A DNA stretch of 64,000 nucleotides from Ga0077527 sp945862135. GTDB taxonomy: Bacteria > Pseudomonadota > Gammaproteobacteria > Burkholderiales > SG8-41. Under the pieces are notes generated by a model, which was not told the origin of the DNA, searched no databases, and saw nothing but the letters and a program-made list of their open reading frames with translations. Every line of letters begins with the position of its first letter. Position 1 is the first letter of the stretch. Positions 26,390 to 35,305 of the stretch are shown here, one piece after another. Position numbers and translations under genes: made by a program. The stretch lies in contig CAXNMF010000004.1 of NCBI GenBank assembly GCA_964203275.1, positions 62,001 through 126,000 on the forward strand. Direction: 5' to 3'.

Positions 26390-27529
26390 TTGAATCACGC
26401 TGACCTCCCGGCAGAAGCGTCTGGCAAGGCGCAACCCGTGCATCCCCTGATTACTGCTGTCCGGGACATCGCCAGCAACCAGCTCGCCGGCCAGGTACTG
26501 GCTATTGATCGCGGACTGTATCCCGCCGATGTGCTGCGCAAGCTGGCGGCGGCGGGTGCCATGAGCGCGCACCTGAAGGCTCCGCATGGCCAGGCCGATT
26601 ACGGGCTGGCCATCCAGGCGATGGCGGAGGTTGCCAAGGTTTGCGGCGCGACCGGCTTCATGATGTGGTGCCAGGCAGTCTGCGGGCTTTACATGCAGGA
26701 GGCCTCAGCCGCGGAACTGGCCGGGCAACCGTTGGCGGATCATGTCGCCGGCAAACGGCTCGGCGGGACCGCATTGTCCAATCCGATGAAAACCTATGCG
26801 CAGATCGAATCCTTTCTGCTACAGGCAAAACCGGTGGATGGCGGTTACCGGATCAACGGCGCCCTGCCCTGGGTCAGCAACCTCGACCGTGATCATTACT
26901 GCGGCGCCATCGCCACGCTTGAAGGGAGTCCGGGCCGGGAGATGATGTTCCTTCTGCGATGCGATGCGCCGGGCATGACCCTGCGCCAGTGTCCGAGCTT
27001 TTCCGGCATGGAAGGCACCGGAACCTATGCACTGCATCTGTCGGACTACTTTGTCCCACAGCACGAAGTCATCGCGGATCCGGCAAAACCGCTGATCAAA
27101 CGCATCCGCGCCGCATTTGTCATGCTCCAGTGCGGCATCGCCGCCGGAGTGATCCAGGGCGCGATCGACTCCATGTGGGCGGTCGAGCCCCAGCTTGGAC
27201 ACGTCAACCAGTATCTGGAGGACCGTCCCGATACCCTGCAGGCCGAACTGGATGAGCTGATCGCAAGGGTCATGAAACTGGCCGTTACGCCGTATAACGA
27301 CAGCGACGAATTCTTTATCGAGGTTCTGGATGCGCGTGCCCATGGCGCTGAGCTGAGCCTGCGCGCCGCTCAATCCGCGTTGCTGCATCAGGGCGCCCGC
27401 GGTTACCTGATGGACTCCGAGGTACAGCGCAGGGTTCGCGAATCGCATTTCGTCGCCATCGTGACACCTGCGATCAAGCACCTGCGCAGTGAAATCGCCC
27501 GGCTCAGCCAGGAAGAGATGCCGGCATGA
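26390..27529 (+). CDS. Acyl-CoA-dehydrogenase-fold flavoprotein
   Basis: A 379-residue protein with the acyl-CoA dehydrogenase domain order. An N-terminal helical part comes first, then a middle beta domain (GGTALSNPMKTYAQIESFLLQAKPVDGGYRINGALPWVSN), then a C-terminal helical bundle (FVMLQCGIAAGVIQGAIDSM). The acyl-CoA catalytic Glu is not recognisable. Many distant members of this fold are flavin-dependent monooxygenases acting on organosulfur or amine substrates, so a dehydrogenase name may mislead. The start is TTG 26390 after AAAGGGG. The short AAAGAC-type tandem repeat at 26360-26380 lies just before it. The stop overlaps the next start by four bases. Confidence 0.82.
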   Translation: MNHADLPAEASGKAQPVHPLITAVRDIASNQLAGQVLAIDRGLYPADVLRKLAAAGAMSAHLKAPHGQADYGLAIQAMAEVAKVCGATGFMMWCQAVCGLYMQEASAAELAGQPLADHVAGKRLGGTALSNPMKTYAQIESFLLQAKPVDGGYRINGALPWVSNLDRDHYCGAIATLEGSPGREMMFLLRCDAPGMTLRQCPSFSGMEGTGTYALHLSDYFVPQHEVIADPAKPLIKRIRAAFVMLQCGIAAGVIQGAIDSMWAVEPQLGHVNQYLEDRPDTLQAELDELIARVMKLAVTPYNDSDEFFIEVLDARAHGAELSLRAAQSALLHQGARGYLMDSEVQRRVRESHFVAIVTPAIKHLRSEIARLSQEEMPA

Positions 27530-28773
27530 ACACAACGCTGTCGTGGCGCGAATTCATCTGCCGGGCCTGCGGACACATCTATAACGAAAAGGACGGTGAT
27601 CCGGACAGCGGCATTGCACCGGGCACCCGCTTTGAAGACATACCCGATGACTGGCTGTGCCCGTTATGCGGCGTCACCAAGGCTGACTTCGTGCCTTACG
27701 ACCGGGAAGCCTCGGAGAAGGCCCGCCAATCCGCCTGCGCCTCGGCACCGCTTCTGGCGCGCAGCCGGGTGCTCGGTCGTGCACACGATCACGATGTTGT
27801 CATCGTCGGCGGCGGAACGGCCGCCTGGCGGGCTGCTGAAGCCATCCGTCAGGTCAGTGAGGACCTCAGCATCGCGATTGTTGCCGCCTGTGATGCCCAT
27901 CGCTATGACAAGCCGATGCTCTCCGTTGCATTCGCACGCGGCCTGACGCCTTCAGCAATGATCAAGGAGGGTGGTGCAGAAGCTGCAGCAAGGCTGTGTG
28001 TCGATTTATTTCCGAAAACCTCAGCCATCAGCATTGCTCCGGCGCGCTCGGAATTACGCACGACACGCGGCAATTTTCATTATCAGCACCTCGTTCTTGC
28101 CCACGGCGCCCGTTCGATACTCCCGTCAGGGCTGACGGCGGGCCATTGCTGGCGGATCAACCACCTGGATCATTACGCCCGCTTTCGCGCCGCACTCGAA
28201 GGCGGTCGCAAGCATGTGCTGATGGTCGGCGCCGGTCTGATTGGCGCTGAACTGGCCAATGACCTCGCGCTGGGCAACCACCGGGTAACGCTGATCGACG
28301 TTGCGGACCGGCCGCTGGCGCGGCTGGTCAAGGATGGCGCTGTCACCGAATCCCTGTTCGCCGCATGGCAGTCACTGCCGATCCAGTTCATCGGCGGCAT
28401 CACCATCGTTGCGAGTGAAAAACAAGCGGCCGGATACCGGGTCACATTGAGCAATGGCACCGTGCTGGATCCTGACATGATCGTGGTCGCCGCGGGATTG
28501 CAGACGCCTGACCGGCTTTCGCGCAGCGCGGGCCTGGAATGGGACAACGGCATCGCCGTCAATCCTGTTTCACTGCGCACAAGCGTACCGGGAATCTATG
28601 CAATCGGCGATTGCGCATCCATCGCCGGGAAGGTCAGCCGCTTCATCGAGCCGATCGCGCGGCAGGCATTGACCATCGCCAGCCAGATCCACGGCGACAA
28701 ACTGTTGCCCTACGCGGATCTTCCTCTGCCGGTGCGCGTCAAGACCACCTCTTATCCGATCACCGTACGCTGA
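27526..28773 (+). CDS. Rubredoxin-rubredoxin reductase fusion
   Basis: A 415-residue protein. Residues 8-55 form a rubredoxin with two CxxC iron ligands (Cys12/15 and Cys45/48; ICRACGHIYNEKDGD and DDWLCPLCGV). From residue 90 a pyridine-nucleotide-disulfide oxidoreductase fold follows. DVVIVGGGTAAWRAAEA is the FAD motif, MVGAGLIGAELAN near 233 the NAD(P)H motif, and IYAIGDCAS near 360 the second FAD motif. It would pass electrons from NAD(P)H through FAD to its own rubredoxin and then to a partner. It is translationally coupled to the flavoprotein gene before it, the most likely partner. Confidence 0.93.
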   Translation: MNTTLSWREFICRACGHIYNEKDGDPDSGIAPGTRFEDIPDDWLCPLCGVTKADFVPYDREASEKARQSACASAPLLARSRVLGRAHDHDVVIVGGGTAAWRAAEAIRQVSEDLSIAIVAACDAHRYDKPMLSVAFARGLTPSAMIKEGGAEAAARLCVDLFPKTSAISIAPARSELRTTRGNFHYQHLVLAHGARSILPSGLTAGHCWRINHLDHYARFRAALEGGRKHVLMVGAGLIGAELANDLALGNHRVTLIDVADRPLARLVKDGAVTESLFAAWQSLPIQFIGGITIVASEKQAAGYRVTLSNGTVLDPDMIVVAAGLQTPDRLSRSAGLEWDNGIAVNPVSLRTSVPGIYAIGDCASIAGKVSRFIEPIARQALTIASQIHGDKLLPYADLPLPVRVKTTSYPITVR

Positions 28774-28797
28774 CAGCAAACCTTTCGCTTCAAGATA

Positions 28798-28824
28798 TCC
28801 GGAGGTGCATTCCGCACCTCCGGA
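28798..28824. terminator. Strong hairpin between convergent genes
   Basis: A perfect 11-bp GC-rich stem (CCGGAGGTGC / GCACCTCCGG plus one flanking T-A pair) has an ATTCC loop. It lies between the stops of the rubredoxin-reductase gene and the convergent NrtA-like gene. There is no long T-tract, so termination is likely but not certain. Confidence 0.65.
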
Positions 28825-28838
28825 CGCTGTGATGCCGC

Positions 28839-30218
28839 TCAGGCCCTGCTGATCTTGAATGACTTGAGATATTGCTCCGGCTGGGCCGGATTGAATTCGC
28901 GACCCATGATGGTGTGCCGGCGGGCGTTGACATCCGGAGCCTTGATGCCGAGTTCAGCCATGCGTTTGCGCGCTTCGGTCGCGAGGAAGACCTGCTCGGC
29001 GATGCGCGCATAGCTGACCTCCTCCTTGATATAGCCCCAACGTTTCATCTGCGTCAGCATCCAGACCGCCATCGATTGCCAGGGGAAGGGATCGAAGTTG
29101 ATGCGGTTGGGCTCATTGCGCACCTGGCCCAGACCATCAGCAAACTTGCCCAACAGAACCTGCTCCAGAACCGTCAGCGGCTGATTGAGGTAATTGGGTC
29201 CCTGAATGGCCTGCGCAACTGCCGGACGGTTCGCCATCTGCGAGCAATGCACCGTGGAGGCCACGATGGCACGAAACAGTGCGGCAAAAGTATTCGGATG
29301 CGCCTTGACGAAGCGTTCCGGCACTGCAAACGCGCAGCACGGATGGTTGTCCCAGATTTCGCTGGTCAGCATATGGATGAAACCGACGCCGTCGAATACG
29401 GCGCGCTGGTTGAAAGGTTCCGCAACAATGAAACCGTCGATGTTTTCGGCACGCAGGTTGGCGACCATGTCCGGCGGCGCCATGACCCGCAGCTGCACAT
29501 CCTTGTCAGGGTCAAGGCCGTTTTCGGCCAGGTAGTAGCGCAGCAGGAAGTTATGCATCGAGTAATCGAAGGGGATGCCGAAGCGCATGCCCTTCCAGGA
29601 CTTGGGATCGCGCTTGTCCTTGTGTTTGATATGCAAGGTGATCGCATTGCCATTCACGTTCTCGATGGCCGGCATCACCATCGGTGTTGCTGTGGCGCCG
29701 AGGCCGAGTGTCATCGCCAACGGCATTGGCGACAGCATGTGCGAGGCGTCGAATTCTCCGGCAATGACCTTGTCGCGCACAACGGCCCAACCTGCCGTCC
29801 GGTTCAACTGCACGTTGAGCCCGTTTTTGGCGTAGAAACCCAGCGGATCGGCTGCGACAATCGGCGTCGCGCAGGTAATCGGCAGGAATCCGATCTGTAG
29901 GTCCTTCTTTTCCAGGGGCCTTTGCTCTTGTGCCAGCGCCTGCAGGGCGGTCATCGGCAGCATTGAACTGATCGCAGCCATCGCCGTGGTCTTGCCCACG
30001 GCCTTGAGAAAACTGCGGCGCAGATTGTCCTGGGGAAACAGGGCCTTTACCAGCACCGCTTCGACAAACTCGGAGGCTCTGCTCTCGATTTGCGTTTCAG
30101 CCGCAGCGCCGGATTCCTGCGCGGACTTTGGATGATCAGCAACTGAGTGATTCCCGCCGCAACTGCATCGCAGGTTCAGCGGTTGATTTTCATCGTACGG
30201 CGAGTAATAACGTCCCAT
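28839..30218 (-). CDS. Tat-exported NrtA/CmpA-type ABC substrate-binding protein
   Basis: The 459-residue protein opens with a Cys-rich leader (NLRCSCGGNHS) and a long extension before a twin-arginine motif LRRSFLKAVG near residue 68. From about 100 it follows the NrtA/CmpA/SsuA-like fold: KKDLQIGFLPITCATPIVAADPLGFYAKNGL, then HMLSPMPLAMTLG and PDMVANLRAENIDGFIVAEPFNQRAVF. Such receptors bind nitrate, bicarbonate, sulfonates or similar. No permease or ATPase gene is adjacent. ATG 30218 follows GGAGG. It converges on the sigma-54-controlled operon. Confidence 0.88.
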   Translation of the reverse strand: MGRYYSPYDENQPLNLRCSCGGNHSVADHPKSAQESGAAAETQIESRASEFVEAVLVKALFPQDNLRRSFLKAVGKTTAMAAISSMLPMTALQALAQEQRPLEKKDLQIGFLPITCATPIVAADPLGFYAKNGLNVQLNRTAGWAVVRDKVIAGEFDASHMLSPMPLAMTLGLGATATPMVMPAIENVNGNAITLHIKHKDKRDPKSWKGMRFGIPFDYSMHNFLLRYYLAENGLDPDKDVQLRVMAPPDMVANLRAENIDGFIVAEPFNQRAVFDGVGFIHMLTSEIWDNHPCCAFAVPERFVKAHPNTFAALFRAIVASTVHCSQMANRPAVAQAIQGPNYLNQPLTVLEQVLLGKFADGLGQVRNEPNRINFDPFPWQSMAVWMLTQMKRWGYIKEEVSYARIAEQVFLATEARKRMAELGIKAPDVNARRHTIMGREFNPAQPEQYLKSFKISRA

Positions 30219-30321
30219 ATGGCCAGCCTCCGAGCGGATTAAAGGTAGCCATACATAAGCAATACGCATGCCTGCGCATTGCGGTGAAATCCTGGGCTCG
30301 GTAAAAAGCAGTTCGTGATAA

Positions 30322-30350
30322 AGAAAAGCCCGCGATTGCGGGCTTTTTCT
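30322..30350 (-). terminator. Intrinsic terminator of the amidohydrolase transcript
   Basis: A 10-bp perfect stem AAAAGCCCGC / GCGGGCTTTT (30324-30333 and 30338-30347) has a GATT loop and A/T flanks on both sides. It lies 21 bases beyond the minus-strand stop at 30371, and upstream of the NrtA-like gene. Confidence 0.9.
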
Positions 30351-30370
30351 TGATACTCGAAAGCAGCCGG

Positions 30371-31216
30371 CTAACGAGTTAGCGCTGGCCTCCAACCATA
30401 GGCTTTCGCACAGGCCTCGCCCATCAACATCGCCCGCTCACTGGCGCTGATCCGGTCGGTCAGGCGGAATGGCTCGACCGCCTGCTCGTAATTGACGACC
30501 GCAAAAGCGCGGGTCCAGTCCGTGCCCCACAGGCAGCGTTCGAAGCCCCAGGCATCGAACACCCGAGCAAGCGGATCCCAGATGTCCGGGAAGGGATAGG
30601 GTTTCTGTGACAAGGTGCAGGCGCCGCTGACTTTGATCACCAGGTTCGGGCGTTTCGCGAGTTCCAGCACCTTGGGCAGGTCGGCCCAGGGCTGCGCCGC
30701 CCGCTGCGACGCCGTATGCGGCTGCATGATGCCCAGATGATCAACGATGAAGCGCACGTCGGGATTCTTGTCGAACAGCACGGTGCCGGCATCGAGATTG
30801 CCCCAGCACAGGATGTTCACCGGGAAATCATGGCGCACCGCTGCTCGCAGGATGCGCTTGATGCCAGGATCGTCGGGACTGCGTCCGGAGTCCGGTTTAA
30901 GGATGACGCGAATGCCGACAGTGCCCGGCGTTTTTTTCCAGTCGGCGACAACGTCCTCCGCCGCAGGATCATCCGGGTTGATTGGCTTGACGATGCCGAA
31001 CTTGCCCGGGTGGGCTTTCTGCACTTCAACGGCATAACTGGCGTCATAGCCGTACATCGAGAACGAGGAAATGAAAATCGCACCGTCGATGCCGAGTTTG
31101 TCCATCGCCGCAACCATCTCGTCGCCAGTCGCTGACGGCGGCCAGTTCGGCGTGCTCTGCCAGGGACGTTTCGGGGTGTTGGCTTCGTAGGCGTGGATTT
31201 GCGAGTCGATGATCAT
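30371..31216 (-). CDS. Amidohydrolase-2 family protein
   Basis: A 281-residue TIM-barrel protein of the amidohydrolase-2 family. The N terminus is MIIDSQIHAYEAN, with QIH where the family normally has HxH, so the first metal His is replaced by Gln as in the lactonase/TIM-barrel subgroup. VRFIVDHLGIMQP and CLWGTDWTRAF near 243 are conserved barrel-end motifs. The subgroup includes 2-pyrone-4,6-dicarboxylate and sugar lactonases, so lactone or carboxylate hydrolysis is a better guess than amide hydrolysis. ATG 31216 follows GGAG. The FKBP gene upstream on the same strand ends 26 bases before this start. Confidence 0.85.
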   Translation of the reverse strand: MIIDSQIHAYEANTPKRPWQSTPNWPPSATGDEMVAAMDKLGIDGAIFISSFSMYGYDASYAVEVQKAHPGKFGIVKPINPDDPAAEDVVADWKKTPGTVGIRVILKPDSGRSPDDPGIKRILRAAVRHDFPVNILCWGNLDAGTVLFDKNPDVRFIVDHLGIMQPHTASQRAAQPWADLPKVLELAKRPNLVIKVSGACTLSQKPYPFPDIWDPLARVFDAWGFERCLWGTDWTRAFAVVNYEQAVEPFRLTDRISASERAMLMGEACAKAYGWRPALTR

Positions 31217-31241
31217 TTTTGTAGGCTCCAGAAATGCGGAA

Positions 31242-31703
31242 TTAACGAACACCCAGCAGCGTCACTTCAAACACCAGTGTCGCATTCGGTGGAATCACGT
31301 TGCCGGCGCCGCGCGCCCCGTACGCAATCGACGACGGACAGGTCAGTTTGGCCGCGCCGCCGACTTTCATCAGCGCCACACCTTCAGTCCAGCACTTGAT
31401 CACGCCGTTCAGCGGAAACTCAATGGGTTCGCCACGACCGTAGGAGCTGTCGAACTCGCGTCCGTCGGGAAACATGCCCTTGTAGTGCACGCGAACCGTG
31501 GATGACGCGGTCGGTTGGGTACCGTTGCCTTCCTTGACCATGCGAATCACCAGGCCGCTGGGAGTGACTTTGGCGCCCGGCTCTTTAGCCGCTGCGGCCA
31601 GTGCCTTGTCAGTTGTGGTCTGTGCGTTGGCCGGCGCCATGTGAACCGATAATCCGCCAACCATGGCGCAGGCAACAAAGGAATTCAGGAGTGATGTTTT
31701 CAT
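31242..31703 (-). CDS. FKBP-type peptidyl-prolyl cis-trans isomerase, exported
   Basis: The 153-residue product has a signal peptide (MKTSLLNSFVACAMVGGLSVHMAPANAQ) and a compact FKBP domain: TVRVHYKGMFPDGREFDSSYGRGEPIEFPLNGVIKCWTEGV, then CPSSIAYGARGAGNVIPPNATLVFEVTLL. The residues that line the FK506/proline pocket (Tyr in VHYKG, Asp in FDSS, Trp in CWTEG, Tyr in IAYG) are present. It would assist folding of periplasmic or outer-membrane proteins. ATG 31703 is preferred over a TTG two codons upstream. Confidence 0.93.
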   Translation of the reverse strand: MKTSLLNSFVACAMVGGLSVHMAPANAQTTTDKALAAAAKEPGAKVTPSGLVIRMVKEGNGTQPTASSTVRVHYKGMFPDGREFDSSYGRGEPIEFPLNGVIKCWTEGVALMKVGGAAKLTCPSSIAYGARGAGNVIPPNATLVFEVTLLGVR

Positions 31704-31885
31704 TTTCAAAGATTAATAAGTAAAAGGACTGAAGATTGACAGGGAAATTCAGGGTAAGCAAAGAGCTACTGCATCCGGTAACTGCAACAGGCGACAACTT
31801 GTTAAACAATATTTATGAAGAGTCTTTCAAAAAACGTCGTATCGGACCTGACTGCGGCCATTTCGACTGGCGCTCACGGGCAAAG

Positions 31886-32874
31886 TTACTCTGCCTTGGC
31901 ACCCGAATCGCGCACCAGTTTACCGAGCCTGGCGGTTTCCGTTTTCAGAAAATCGCCGAAATACTGCGGCGTGGTGCCCACCGGCTCCACACCCACGGCC
32001 TCCAGCCGCTCGCGCGTATCCTTCGCCTGCAGCGCCTTGTTGATTTCGCCATTGAGCCGTTCGATCAGTGGTGGCGCAGTACCTGCCCGCGCAAGAATGC
32101 CATACCAGGTGTTCACCTCGAGCCCCGGCAATCCCGCTTGCGCAGCCGTCGGTACGTCGGGTTGCGCGGGAATCCGCTTGTCACGCAGGACCGCAAGCGC
32201 GCGCAGTTTGCCTGACTGCAACAAGGGCAGCGCGGAGGGCGGACTGATCGCAACCATCTGGATTTCGCCAGTCACGACCGAACTGAGGGCCTGCCCGGTA
32301 CCTTGTATGCGATGTGCACAATGTCGATCCTTGCCAGGGATTTCATCAACTCCATCGTCAGGTGATTGGAGGTGCCGACGCCGCCGGAACCGTAGTTGAG
32401 CATGCCGGGGTTGGCCCGTGCATAAGCCAGCAGTTCCTTCAGCGTTTTGGCAGGCACGGCAGGATTGACGATCAGCAGCGTCGGAATCGTGGCGACCAGA
32501 CTGATGGGCACAAGGTCGCGCTGCGGGTCGTAGTTGAGCTTGCGGTACAGGGTCGGACTGATGGCGCAGGCGGGCGAGCACATCAGCAGCGTATAACCGT
32601 CATTCGCCGATTTTGCGACAAGCTCGACACCGAGGTTTCCGCCGGCGCCGGGGCGATTGTCGATGACAACGGTCTGCCCGAAAGTTTCACCGAGTTTCTG
32701 GCCCAGCGTGCGGCCGATGGTGTCGGTCGCGCCACCCGCGGGGAATGGAAGCACAAAGCGGATCGGCCGGTTCGGATAGCTGTCGGCCGCAACTGCCGCC
32801 ATGGCATGAAAGCCTGATCCAGCCAGCAGCAATGCGGTGAAACACCCGAGGATTCCAAGCATGCGCGCTTTCAT
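31886..32874 (-). pseudogene. Bug/TctC-family binding protein, single-base frameshift
   Basis: The N-terminal frame from ATG 32874 has a signal peptide (LLLAGSGFHAMAAVAADSYP) and the motifs LPFPAGGATDTIGR and DNRPGAGGNLG. It runs to VHIAYK and then goes out of phase. The other frame carries the expected GTGQALSSVVTGEIQMV and all of the C-terminal part to the stop at 31886. Restoring one G in AAGGTACC, at about 32302, gives YKGTGQAL, the family's HxxYKG motif, and a roughly 329-residue protein. The lesion could be a real one-base deletion or a sequence error. Confidence 0.85.
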
Positions 32875-32964
32875 TCCGATCCTTTCGATTTCTTTTGACT
32901 GGTGCACCACGACGTCGGCAAACCGCATCGCACCGGACGCGCCCTGTATGACCTTACGGTCCGT

Positions 32965-33476
32965 CTAGGTTTTCCGCGGAATCACGATCTGCGTCTGCGT
33001 GACGATCGCCACCCGCGTGCCATCAAGGTTGCTGACCGTGGTCTGCCACACCATGGTGGTGCGGCCGATGCGCAGCGGCACGGTGTGCGCCAGTCGTTTG
33101 CGCCCTCGCCGGCAGCAAAATTCGTCTTCGACTCCAGCGTCGTCGTGCGGTAACCCTCGGGCAGGTTGGCCACCGTGCCGATCGCACCCAGCACATCGGC
33201 AAACGACATCAGGATGCCGCCATTGATGCGGCCGCTGCGGTTGATATGGTCTTCACTGACCGTCATTTCGGCCGTAAGACCTTTACGGGTCAGCCGCTTC
33301 AGATGGATGTGCAGCGCGCGCCCCATGCCCACTGAAAGCGACTGTTCGATTGCTGCGCGGTTGGCCGGCGGCAATGCCACTTTGGCCGGCATGCGCGCGG
33401 CGGCACTTTTGTCCGGTGACTTTTTACTTTTTTGCTGTTTGACTGTTGCAGCCCTGGTTTTTTTGACGATACTCAC
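32965..33476 (-). pseudogene. PaaI-like hotdog thioesterase, single-base frameshift
   Basis: The frame from 33476 encodes a Lys-rich leader and then a hotdog thioesterase core: MTVSEDHINRSGRINGGILMSFADVLGAIGTVANLP and TLESKTNFAAGEGA. At about 33098 the frame is lost. One missing A in a short A-run explains this: in the next frame the sequence continues as RLAHTVPLRIGRTTMVWQTTVSNLDG to TAG at 32965. Rejoined, the product has about 170 residues and would hydrolyse an aromatic or other small acyl-CoA. Its start overlaps the stop of the SRAP gene by four bases, so both are in one transcript. Confidence 0.8.
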
Positions 33477-34195
33477 AGCAACTGTCCCTGTAATGGAATC
33501 GAAGCGAGTATAGCCGAGGCCGGTGCCTCGCCCATCAATGCGATATCGTCGTTGCGCACGCTATTGACGCGGGAGCTGACCGGATGGGCGCGCATCGCAT
33601 CGGCCGGATACGGTTTCAGCAAAGGCTCGAGGCCATGCGCGCTCGTGTTGCGAGGATCAAGCCATTCTTGATAAGCGGCGGGGGGCACGATCACCGGCAT
33701 GCGGTCGTGGATGGGCGCCATCAGCGCGTTCGCTGCCGTGGTCAGCACGGTGAATGTCGTTATTGGCTGCGCATCCGCATTGCCGGACCAGCACTCATAC
33801 AGACCGGCAACCGCGAAGAGTTCTGAATCGCGCATCTGCACGTAATAAGGCAGTTTCTGTGCACCGCTGCGGTTCCATTCATAAAAACCGTTCATCGGCA
33901 CCAGACAACGTCTTTGCCGGTAAGCCGCACGGAAAGCCGGCTTCACTGCAACGGTTTCGGCGCGTGCATTGTTCAACGGCGCGCCCTTGCCGGGTTCGCG
34001 CGCCCAGGCGGGGACAAAGCCCCAACGCATCAGCGTCAGACGCGCCCCTTGTTGCGCATCAACGCAATACACCGGCAGATCCTGCATCGGCGGAATATTG
34101 AAATGCGGCTCGAAATCGACCGTCTTGTCGTAAAACGCCAGCGGGTCGCCAGGCTTTCGAGTTTTGGGCCCATGGAGGGCATAACGTCCGCACAT
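33473..34195 (-). CDS. SRAP-domain protein (YedK/HMCES type)
   Basis: A 240-residue SOS-response-associated peptidase. The catalytic Cys2 follows the initiator Met (MCGRYALH). Other conserved motifs are NNARAETV near residue 76, NGFYEWNR near 103 and IHDRMPVIV near 165. The protein crosslinks to abasic sites in single-stranded DNA and protects them from strand breakage. The length is normal for the family. It shares a transcript with the hotdog thioesterase behind it. An AT-rich spacer with no visible SOS box lies upstream. Confidence 0.95.
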   Translation of the reverse strand: MCGRYALHGPKTRKPGDPLAFYDKTVDFEPHFNIPPMQDLPVYCVDAQQGARLTLMRWGFVPAWAREPGKGAPLNNARAETVAVKPAFRAAYRQRRCLVPMNGFYEWNRSGAQKLPYYVQMRDSELFAVAGLYECWSGNADAQPITTFTVLTTAANALMAPIHDRMPVIVPPAAYQEWLDPRNTSAHGLEPLLKPYPADAMRAHPVSSRVNSVRNDDIALMGEAPASAILASIPLQGQLL

Positions 34196-34307
34196 GCCGT
34201 TATTTTAATTCACCAACACTCCCAGGAAGACCTTTATAAATAATTGTATTTATTGAATTATTTTTTACTTGCTGCAAGCGGAAATTCTTGGCGTAATAGC
34301 GGCCACC

Positions 34308-35159
34308 ATGAGAACCAAAATTAACGGCGCAAGCCTCAGTTACGACATCATCGGCAGCAGCGGCCCCTGGGTTGCGCTGTCTCCCGGCGGCCGCCGCCCG
34401 ATGGCGGCAGTGCGTTCGCTGGCACAACGCATCGCCGCCGGCGGCTACCGCGTGCTGATCCATGACCGGCGCAACTGCGGCGCTTCCGACGTGCTGCTGA
34501 AAGGCGATGCCGCCGAGCATGAAGTCTGGGCCGACGACCTGCATGGATTGCTCACCCACATCGGCGCATTGCCTTCAGTAACCGGCGTTTTCATTGGCGG
34601 CGGTTCATCTGGCTGCCGCATGTCGCTGGCATTTGCATTGCGTTATCCGCAGGCCGTGCGCGGACTGCTGCTGTGGCGGATTACCGGCGGCGCATTTGCT
34701 GCACAACGGCTCGCCCGCGAGTATTACGCGCAATACATCGCCGCCGCACAAAGTGGCGGCATGATTGCGGTATGCGCGATGCCGCATTTCCGCGACATGA
34801 TTGTGGCGCACCCGGTGAATCGGGAAAAACTGATCGCCGCCGACCCGCAGTCAGTGATCGACACGATGACGCACTGGAGCCAGGGTTTCCTGAAGGAAGC
34901 TGATTATCCGGTCATCGGCGCCACCGAAGCGCAATTGCGCTCGATCAAGGCGCCGGCCTGCATCATTCCCGGCAACGACAACACCCATCCGAAGGCCGTT
35001 GGAGAAAAACTGGCGCGCCTGCTGCCCGACACCACGCTGAACATCCTTTTTGCCGAGCACCAGGATGTCGATGTCGTACCCCCGGAAACATGGGCGACAC
35101 GCGAAGAAGAAATGGCAGCCATGCTCCTGGCGTTCCTGTCCACCAACACTCAACGCTGA
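34308..35159 (+). CDS. Alpha/beta hydrolase
   Basis: A 283-residue alpha/beta hydrolase fold protein. WVALSPGGRRPMAAV forms the oxyanion part, HDRRNCGASD the next turn, and GGGSSGCRMSLAFALRYP near residue 100 the nucleophile elbow (Ser). PACIIPGNDNTHP and LFAEHQDVDVVPP near the C terminus supply probable acid and His positions. The substrate is unknown. ATG 34308 is chosen since the fold begins there. The gene diverges from the SRAP gene across a 112-base AT-rich spacer that probably holds both promoters. Confidence 0.8.
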   Translation: MRTKINGASLSYDIIGSSGPWVALSPGGRRPMAAVRSLAQRIAAGGYRVLIHDRRNCGASDVLLKGDAAEHEVWADDLHGLLTHIGALPSVTGVFIGGGSSGCRMSLAFALRYPQAVRGLLLWRITGGAFAAQRLAREYYAQYIAAAQSGGMIAVCAMPHFRDMIVAHPVNREKLIAADPQSVIDTMTHWSQGFLKEADYPVIGATEAQLRSIKAPACIIPGNDNTHPKAVGEKLARLLPDTTLNILFAEHQDVDVVPPETWATREEEMAAMLLAFLSTNTQR

Positions 35160-35305
35160 CCGACACCATGGCAAACTTACCCGCCGGCATTTGCAAAGCA
35201 CCCGTTTTCAGGGAATAATTTTGCCCGAAATGTCCACCAGCTGTTTGCGTTGACATTGCTGTGTGGTGACACTGGACCGGATCAATACGAACTACAAACT
35301 GCTCA

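Noticed and set aside
24099..26587. Long antisense open frames opposite the activator and OsmC genes
   Set aside because: They mirror real genes in GC-rich DNA and lack family motifs and ribosome sites.
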